From: Bifiguratus adelaidae
Lineage: Eukaryota; Mucoromycota; Endogonomycetes; Endogonales
Length of the DNA: 64,000 nucleotides
Direction: 5' to 3'
Assembly: GCA_002261195.1 (NCBI GenBank)
Contig: MVBO01000027.1
Coordinates: 62,001 to 126,000 of the forward strand
This document shows positions 57,214 to 64,000 of this stretch, one piece after another (the stretch's first letter is position 1; every line of letters begins with the position of its first letter). Made by a program: the position numbers and the translations under genes. A model generated the notes under the pieces. The model was given only the letters and a program-made list of their open reading frames with translations. It searched no databases and had not been told where the DNA came from.

Positions 57214-59668
57214 ATGCTGACCACGATGGATATAAGACTATCCAATAACCTCTCCGAGGAAGCGGAGCCTCAACCTGACGTTACCAGTGCTGATCGGGTC
57301 GCTGTGGAGAATGTACCCACTCTACCGATGGAAGAGCGACAATTCACCGTAGGTTCAAATGACTTGCCTTTGTACCGCTGCGCACTCTAGGACTGACTTG
57401 CACTGTCTAGCTAAGAGCCGCCGTCGTTGGTCTTGCGATCGGCACTCTTCTTGCGTTTTCAAACATGTATTTCGGTCTTCAAACGGGGTGGATATCCATG
57501 ATGTCTCTTCAATCGGCTCTGGTAGGATATGCCATATTCAAGACAGCACAAGGAAGGAATGTTGGCTGGGCTCGCGGATTCGAGTCCAACGAAAATGTTG
57601 TTCTGCAGACAGTGTCGGTTGCAACAGGTACTATGCCTCTGGCTGCCGGTAGGATATCTATTACCTTACGTCTTGCATATTGTACGTCTAATCACGACCA
57701 TAGGCTTTGTCGGTATTATACCGGCTCTAGCACTTCTTACCGAAGAAGATAACCCCGGAGGTGGCCCGATTGTGCTTACATCAACCCAGCTCATCATTTG
57801 GTCCATGGCTGTGGCGTTCTTTGGGGTCTTCTTTGCGGTGCCTTTGCGGGTTCAAACTGTAGGTAGCAGCCCCTGGCGCTGATTTGTTACTTACATGGCC
57901 ATTCTTACAGATTATAAGGGAGAAGTTGCGCTTTCCATCAGGCACGGCTACTGCCCAAATGATTAGCGTACTGCATGGCAAACCAATAGTCGCCGGCCAA
58001 TCTTCATCAGTGCGACTAAGCACTCGAGACAATTTAAGACAGCGGACGGCAGTTATACGGTCCGAGAACGAAGCATTAGAAGAAGTCATTGGTCGGGAAC
58101 GTCAGCCTCTCTTACCTTTACGGGAAGAGGCCTCATCGCAAGGATTGCATCGTGAGGAATCACCGCGGTCCTATACTTCGGCCACTCCATCTTCTTCATC
58201 AGCATCCTTAGAACCAATCACTCAAGACCTTGCTCGTTCAGAAAACTGGAGAACCAAAGTTCGCGCCCTCATTTACTCTTTCTCTCTATCCTCGGTATAC
58301 ACCATTTTCACTTACTTTTACCCACCTATTGGCTCCATCCCAATCTTCGATTATGTCACTTTTGGTCTATTGAGCCCTCCTCCCTCCTTCTACTTGTGGA
58401 CCTTCTCGCCGAGTTTATCGTATGTTGGACAAGGAATTATCATGGGTTTGCCAACAACACTAAGCATGCTTGCTGGATGTGTTGTTGGCTGGGGAATATT
58501 ATCTCCTTTAGCGAGATCTCTAGGCTGGGCTCCTGGGCCGGTAGATGATTGGAAAGAAGGCAGCAAGGGTTGGATACTTTGGATCTCTCTGGGTGTCATG
58601 ATCGCGGAGAGTGTTGTGAGTTTGACCCTAGTCTCTGGGCGGAGCTTGTGGGAAGCTGCAGCGGCCGGCCGCTTGTTCAGTCGCGGAAACAAGACCGCCT
58701 ATATACCTGTTGAGCAGGACCTGGAAGACATTTCATCCGAGACCGAGGAGATAGAAAAGGAAGAAGCCGATGCCCCGCCGTCGGAATTAGTTTCACCAAC
58801 GGTTACAATCGTTGGTCTTCTGTTGTCAAGCGTCCTCTGCCTTGTTTCTGTTCGGTATCTCTTTGGCACTCTGATACCCATGTGGTCTACCACACTGGCA
58901 GTTCTGCTCGCCATGTTGCTGTCTATTCTTGGTGTACGCGCGCTAGGAGAGACCGATCTCAACCCTGTATCGGGTATTGGCAAAATCAGCCAGGTGATCT
59001 TCGCCGGTGTCTTACCTGGTGGCATTGTAGCCAATCTCATCGCAGGAGGCATCGCAGAAGCTGGAGCGCAACAAGCTGGCGATCTGATGCAAGATCTCAA
59101 AACAGGCCATTTACTGGGCGCATCGCCCAAAGCGCAGTTTTACGGACAACTTTTAGGATCGTTCGTATCGGTCTTTGCGTCGACGGCTGCTTACAGATTA
59201 TACACTACAATATATACCGTTCCCGGAAAAGAATTTCCTGCCCCTACGGCGCAGGTATGGTTAGACATGTCGAGGCTAGTCAATGGACAGGCTCTACCAC
59301 CGCACGTTATGGAATTCGTCATCGCATTCGGCACTCTCTTCGCTTTCCTTGTGCTCATCAAAGACCTGTATCGACAACATACGTGGACTCAATATATCCC
59401 TCAAGGCATCGCCTTCGCTGTAGGCATATACAACACGCCCAACTTTACGCTTGCGCGTGTCATTGGTGGCGTTATTGCCTGGTGGTGGCAAAAGTTTTGT
59501 CAAACCGATCGAGACACGACTTTATCGAATACCAACGGATGGCTTCAGCGCTACCGCGATTCTGGACAGGTGCTGATCATCGTTGTCGCTAGCGGTTTTG
59601 TCCTTGGAGAAGGTTCAATGGCTGTGGTAAATCTCATCATGCGTGCGCTCGGTGTTCCACACTGGTAG
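57214..59668 (+). CDS. OPT-family oligopeptide transporter
   Basis: 761 residues in four exons (57214-57348, 57411-57648, 57704-57858, 57911-59668). After a ~45-residue polar N-terminus, the OPT core starts LRAAVVGLAIGTLLAFSNMYFGLQTGW, with FPSGTATAQMISVLHG, a long Ser-rich cytoplasmic loop, then a run of helices (GIGKISQVIFAGVLPGGIVANLIAGGIAEAGAQQAGDLMQDLKTGHLLGAS spans the conserved central region) and a C-terminal GGVIAWWWQKF and ASGFVLGEGSMAVVNL. OPT proteins are proton-coupled importers of small peptides, glutathione or metal chelates at the plasma membrane or vacuole. The substrate is unknown. ATG 57226 is an alternative start. Confidence 0.9.
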
Positions 59669-59954
59669 TAAGGTTTGTGTCGACAAAGGGTTGGCAACAT
59701 ATAATACAGACTTTATACACGTGTATCATTAGAATCGTAAAGCAACGGTATGTACACACCTACGAACACAAAGACTCAAAACCCTTGATCCCGAACGTCC
59801 ACAAGAACACACTCTGATGACTGAGCTAGATCAGAGTCTACTCGTTGGACGGAGAGTAACATGCTGTACACTCGTACACGCAATGCGCTTGATACGCCTC
59901 GTGTTGCACAGTCATGCATTCGTGAGGCCACGAGCCATTGCACATTTATTTACA

Positions 59955-61649
59955 TCATGATACTTCGTATTTCCTGGAATCTGTGGGTAAAACCTCGGTG
60001 TCGGGTATATAGCGTTCCTGATGTGGGCTGGGTTGCCGTAGTATACGATGCGAAGGTACGGGAGGCGGACTAGGCGACAGTTCCATAGGACAGGGCGAAT
60101 TGTGAAAGGAATTGTAGTCGGTGGTGGTGTAAGCGTATCTGGATGGATACGGCGTTTCTGTCATCTGCGGACTTGCAGAGCCGGTAGACAACTGTCGTTG
60201 CGTGGTTACGGATTGCTGATCTATGCTGAACCGATGCGAATTCGAAAGACCATACGCTGGCAGGTCCGTGTCCGATTCGATGGTGTAATTGGCCCGATAC
60301 TGCTTTGCCACGTTACCCGAACGTACTGCAATGTGGATCAGCGATGATGTCCAGGAGCGTTGTCTACTTACGGCTTTCCTTGAGGCCCTTTCTGAAATTG
60401 CGCATGGCCATGATGGATAAGGTGATAATGGCAACGCATTCAATGATCCCCATTACCATGACAAAGTCCCAAACGACCCAGAACGTTCCAAATTTGAGGA
60501 AGATGTAGATGAAGTTGGCGATGATGGCTGCCGCGGTGAGATTTGCCAAATTCATCAAAAGGATCGATTCCACATGAATCTAGCCGCTGGTTGATCATTT
60601 GCGGTTTGCCGTCGCGGTCTTTTCACTTACCCCTCGCCAGCCGGCAATAATACCGAAAAGATTGGCAATCAGGATGCCTAAATGCACCCATTGATACTCG
60701 CGTGTTCCTCCCGGAATCAAAGAGTTGGAGTCCGGACCAATCATCAGCAGGAGAATAAACCAAAAGACATTAAAGAAGACGGTGAAAAAGAGCGCCAGTT
60801 TCAGCACCATCGTATAAAGTTGATAGATTTTGTACACGCCTAGTAGTGCAATCCATGTGAGTAATCCCAGTCACCTCAACCCTCCACTTACGCTGCAGTC
60901 GTAGATCGGCTCCTATTCGTCGATAAATCTTCCAACCTAATTCTCGAATAAGTTTCCATCCGCTCCACGCCAATGCCATGGCCATCAAACCAAGTCCCGT
61001 CGTCAAACCGGCCGCCAGGTACTTTGACCTTGTCAGAGGTTGTACATCAATTCCTTGATACAATGGATCCTTGAGATTATCGATCCAAGTGATTGCCTCC
61101 AGTATTTGCACAATGGCAAATACCACGTTGAGCACACAAATGGACGTGAAGGCAATTAACTGAATGGTATTCTCGCGCAGGAGCTACAGGGAAAATTCGC
61201 ATCAGCCAAATTTCGGATGTACATAGCCACGTTCCTTACCGCGTCGATACCAAGGACACCCATCACAGCGACGAACACTATAAAGTAAATGTCCTCCAGA
61301 ACAAGTCGCTGGAATCTATCAGTGGCCACGAACCACTGCGACTCGTCGGAATTGATAGGCAAGGTGTAGGCAGAATCCCCATCCGCGATCGGTTTACCGT
61401 ATATCTGTTCGTACTGACGGTAGATAAGCACTTGCTGGCGTGCATTGGCTAGTAATATCAGCACTTCAAACACCAAAACTACGAGCGTCTGCGATAATGT
61501 CACGATACAAAAGGAAAGGTGATAGCGAGTTTCCGTCAGCCGTGACAACTGTGTGAAAAAGTCAGCTCAAGTCAGCGCAAAAGAGGGTTACTTGCCAGTT
61601 TCTGGGCTCTTGGTGTACCTGTAGACGACACACCTTCCTTTCCGTCCAT
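59955..61649 (-). CDS. multi-pass membrane protein, UPF0658 Golgi type
   Basis: About seven hydrophobic helices in five or six exons. Exon 1 (61649-61596) encodes MDGKEGVSSTGTPRAQK and joins LSRLTETRYHLSFCIVTLSQTLVVLVFE. Later segments include IYFIVFVAVMGVLGIDA, ENTIQLIAFTSICVLNVVFAIVQI, and a helical hairpin region (FFTVFFNVFWFILLLMIG, LMNLANLTAAAIIANFIYIFLKFG). The C-terminal ~130 residues are disordered and Ser/Pro/Tyr-rich. The NTIQLI block and topology recall the fungal UPF0658 Golgi proteins of unknown function. The first intron (61549-61595) keeps frame only with a GC donor (GCAAGT). Stop at 59955. Confidence 0.65.
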
Positions 61650-61992
61650 AGAGTTGACAATAATACACTCTTGATCACAAAAAGAAACTCAAAAGGTGAA
61701 TAGTGTCAGAAAGGAGGTGTTCTACGGGACGACAGGCTGGTTACACAATGAATGGAGCAAACTGTCAAGATAAGCTCGCAACGCTGCACGCAATCACAGA
61801 CAAGACCGACAAGACAAGCAACCTGTCTACAAGACACACCCACGAGTACAAGCAAGAGTTCTAAGCAAAGGAAAAGAGCGTCGGCAAGCGTCCGGACTTA
61901 AATATCGGTTCCAGCAACAAGCAGTCCACAATGGCCAGGGGCTTGTGAGCTCTAGGTTTAGCGTTGAGAGGCATAATCCACCTTTTGCTGCC
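61650..61992. other. intergenic region, divergent promoter
   Basis: About 340 bp between the start codons of the UPF0658-like gene and the acidic protein gene. I see no clear TATA box or other element. Confidence 0.4.
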
Positions 61993-62792
61993 ATGACGGA
62001 CGGACGAGATGCGCTAGATGCACCCGACGATGAACTTGATGCTTCGCCGGAATTAGTCGACTTTGATAACGGAGAGGATAGCGGAGGAGAGCCGGACGAT
62101 TTACAAGCTTACACTGGACATGTCGAAACGGCAGAGGACGAAGAGGACGAGGAAGATGAGGACGACAACGGCCATTATGATACATCTTACTCGTATTCAC
62201 GAAACGGAGACCGAGATGACGAGGAAGAAGAGGAGGACGGCGACCACGCGATCGGCGCACGGACATACTCAAGGCAAACGACACGTGGGCAAGGCTTCGG
62301 CCGGTCGGAAGACGATGATGAAGGTGAAGAGGAGAGTGACGAAGAAGGTAATGAAGACGAAGTGGGATTAGCGTACCTGATGAAAGAGGTAACGTCGTTG
62401 ATTGTATCATTATGCCGCTCATCCAGTTCATACAGAACATTCAGTCGGATGAGGTAGAGGATCAAGAGTTCTCACCATCCGCACAAGAGTTAGAGGAAGA
62501 GGAAGAGGAAGGATTGGACGAGGAAGACGAGGAGATTGAAGGCCACAGCACGTCCAGGAATGGCGGTGGAAAGGGTGGCAAACTTGCGCACAGGATTGAA
62601 AAGACGCGACCGAATGGTCAGGCGGAGGCGGAGGGAGAAGATGGAACGGATGAAGCAGGGCCTACAGACAAGTCGAATCTAGATTTATTTGGTTCACAAG
62701 CAGATAGCAATGGCTTCCAAAAGCACAGTTTTGAGGCCGATGAGCTGGATGCAGATGACGGAAGACCCGAAGCCAAGCGGATACGGCTATGA
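61993..62792 (+). CDS. highly acidic disordered protein with C-terminal NLS-like end
   Basis: 250 residues in two exons (61993-62388, 62436-62792). Runs of Asp/Glu (EDEEDEEDEDD, DDEEEEEDGD, EEEEEEGLDEEDEE) alternate with short Ser/Tyr/Gly segments; it ends GRPEAKRIRL, a plausible nuclear localisation signal. The one non-acidic helix, GLAYLMKE joined to NIQSDEVED, is cut by the intron. Acidic proteins of this type are often histone chaperone-like or chromatin-associated, but no family is recognised. ATG 61993 was chosen as the first ATG in the open frame. Confidence 0.6.
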
Positions 62793-63012
62793 ACTTGTAC
62801 CATCTTTGTGGATAATGACCTGCACGATAACAAATGGATGTACAACGCAGTCGTGCGTACAATGAGTGCGGCGGAGGTCAAACGGCTGTAAGCACGATGG
62901 TGACTCGAACAGGATACAGTTGCTTCCTTCCGAGCCGCAGCATCATCTGATGGTTGCGACGCCAGGATTGGCAACGCTGAGCGACAGCAATAAAACCTTT
63001 CCGATCATCCAG

Positions 63013-63551
63013 CTAGTCGCCTTCCAACACATCATAGAGGATCCTCACGCGGATACTGCACATATCGCAAGTCACCATCTCCACCCCATTCTCCAAGTCA
63101 GTCTCCGTGATCATAAAAGCTCCGCTACATCGGCATGGATAAGTGTATGATCCCGTTGAAGCATCATAGTCCATATCCTCGAGATCGATGTCGTTCGTGA
63201 TGGCGTTCAAGGCGGCTTTCGACCGAAGAACTGGCAGTCTGGTAAATAAAGTTTCCTTGGGGAAAGCGCGAGTTCGCATACCTCTTAGCTTCTCATCATA
63301 TGATTTGCGCCGTTCAGCGCTCTTTAGAACGTTCCAAGCGTCCAGAATGCGGTTAATGCCACCTTCAATGATCTCTTCTTCAGAGAACCCATGGTCGATG
63401 TTTTTGTCAGGATGATGCTAGCAGGTCGACATTAGCGCACTCTCCTTTAGCCTTGGCAACTTACCAAGAGCACAAGTCGTTGGAAACTCTGCTTAATGGT
63501 CCCTAATGGCGCATTCTCTGCCACCTGTAGCACTTCATAATGCGTGGCCAT
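63013..63551 (-). CDS. DPH4: diphthamide biosynthesis protein Dph4 (J domain + CSL zinc finger)
   Basis: 163 residues in two exons (63551-63465, 63417-63013). The J domain opens MATHYEVLQVAENAPLGTIKQSFQ and has HHPDKNIDHG with the HPD motif, joined across the intron. The C-terminal half is the DPH-type (CSL) zinc finger: YTYPCRCSGAFMITETDLENG, then VTCDMCSIRVRILYDV, giving four zinc cysteines. Dph4 (human DNAJC24) supports the first step of diphthamide synthesis on translation elongation factor 2 and can stimulate Hsp70. The start codon is 28 bp from that of MOCS2B on the other strand. Confidence 0.93.
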
Positions 63552-63579
63552 TTTCAAGGTTGGCTTTCTTTCCCTCCAC

Positions 63580-64000
63580 ATGGTTGAAGGGAGGAACTAT
63601 GTTGACTTTATGGTCACCAGTCTACCTTCGCTGGACGAATGCGTAAATCTGGTAGCTGACCACTCTGCTGGAGCGATAACCACGTTCTCTGGCACTACTC
63701 GAGACACCTTTCAAGGTAGCGGAAGGTGAGAAGGTGAAGGAGCGCATGTTGACCCGCCGCTTTCTATCGTAGGCAAGGAGGTCCTTAAACTAGAGTATGA
63801 AGCGTACTATCCAATGGCTACCAAGGTTCTCAATGCGCTTATATCTACTGCCCGTTCACAATGGTCTCTCAAGCACGTCCTGATCTATCATCGTACGGGC
63901 ATTGTCCCCGTAGGTGAAAGCAGTGTTATCATTGCCGTATCAAGTGCGCATCGGCGAGAAGGTTTACGCGCTGTCGAGTTTCTTATCGATGAACTCAAAG
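63580..64000 (+). CDS. MOCS2B: molybdopterin synthase catalytic subunit MoaE/MOCS2B, 3' end missing
   Basis: The first 121 residues are present in two exons (63580-63715, 63773 to the window end). Family features: [33 protein letters not shown], then MATKVLNAL, HVLIYHRTGIVPVGESSVIIAVSSAHR and the start of the C-terminal helix. MoaE/MOCS2B, with the thiocarboxylated small subunit, converts precursor Z (cPMP) to molybdopterin in the cytosol. Its presence implies that the organism makes molybdenum cofactor, for example for nitrate reductase or sulfite oxidase. ATG 63580 was chosen over an in-frame GTG. Confidence 0.92.

Overview
This window looks like a gene-dense fungal chromosome segment. Nearly every gene is cut by short introns (about 44-145 bp, most 45-60 bp) with GTAAGT-type donors. 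The conserved genes are eukaryotic and mostly fungal: a farnesylated Ydj1-type DnaJ, Mdv1, Enp2, Rrp42, a Polo kinase, the mitochondrial SAM carrier, Dph4, MOCS2B, dCMP deaminase, an OPT transporter, a UPF0658-type Golgi protein and Rua1_C zinc-finger proteins. The gene mix (carboxylesterases, small four-helix membrane proteins with a CCxCIPL motif, a UPF0658-like protein) resembles early-diverging fungi such as Mucoromycota more than Dikarya, but that placement is inference. I saw no transposon, LTR element, viral fossil, tRNA, rRNA or CRISPR array.

Layout. 1-2463: two tandem Rua1_C-type zinc-finger genes, the first cut by the window edge. 2.5-9.9 kb: secreted carboxylesterase, DnaJ, MDV1, and a small basic protein 34 bp from MDV1. 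10-17.3 kb: ZIF1/YCR023C-like MFS transporter, I9-like inhibitor, methyltransferase-CCCH protein, ENP2, UBAP1-like UMA+UBA protein. 17.4-28.5 kb: a large RasGEF, a zinc alcohol dehydrogenase, a secreted lipase, RRP42. 28.7-30.7 kb: an unrecognised gene with an apparently decayed copy. 31-40 kb: intronless secreted six-hairpin glycosidase, RING protein, SAM carrier, second carboxylesterase. 40.7-48.5 kb: a cluster of five related four-helix membrane protein genes, interrupted by one disordered-protein gene on the other strand. 48.5-53.7 kb: Polo kinase and a multi-HMG-box protein. 54.6-64 kb: dienelactone hydrolase, dCMP deaminase, OPT transporter, UPF0658-like Golgi protein, acidic protein, DPH4, and the 5' part of MOCS2B.

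Most of the window is ordinary housekeeping content with no operon-like pathway grouping. The parts most worth a second look are the four-helix cluster (conserved intron positions, two genes 4 bp apart), three introns that only fit with GC donors, a 14-nt microexon encoding the zinc motif of dCMP deaminase, a fungal UBAP1-like candidate ESCRT-I subunit, a methyltransferase-CCCH protein, and CCCTAA/telobox motifs in three promoters. Gene models were built by hand from reading frames and splice signals; most were checked for frame consistency, none against transcripts.
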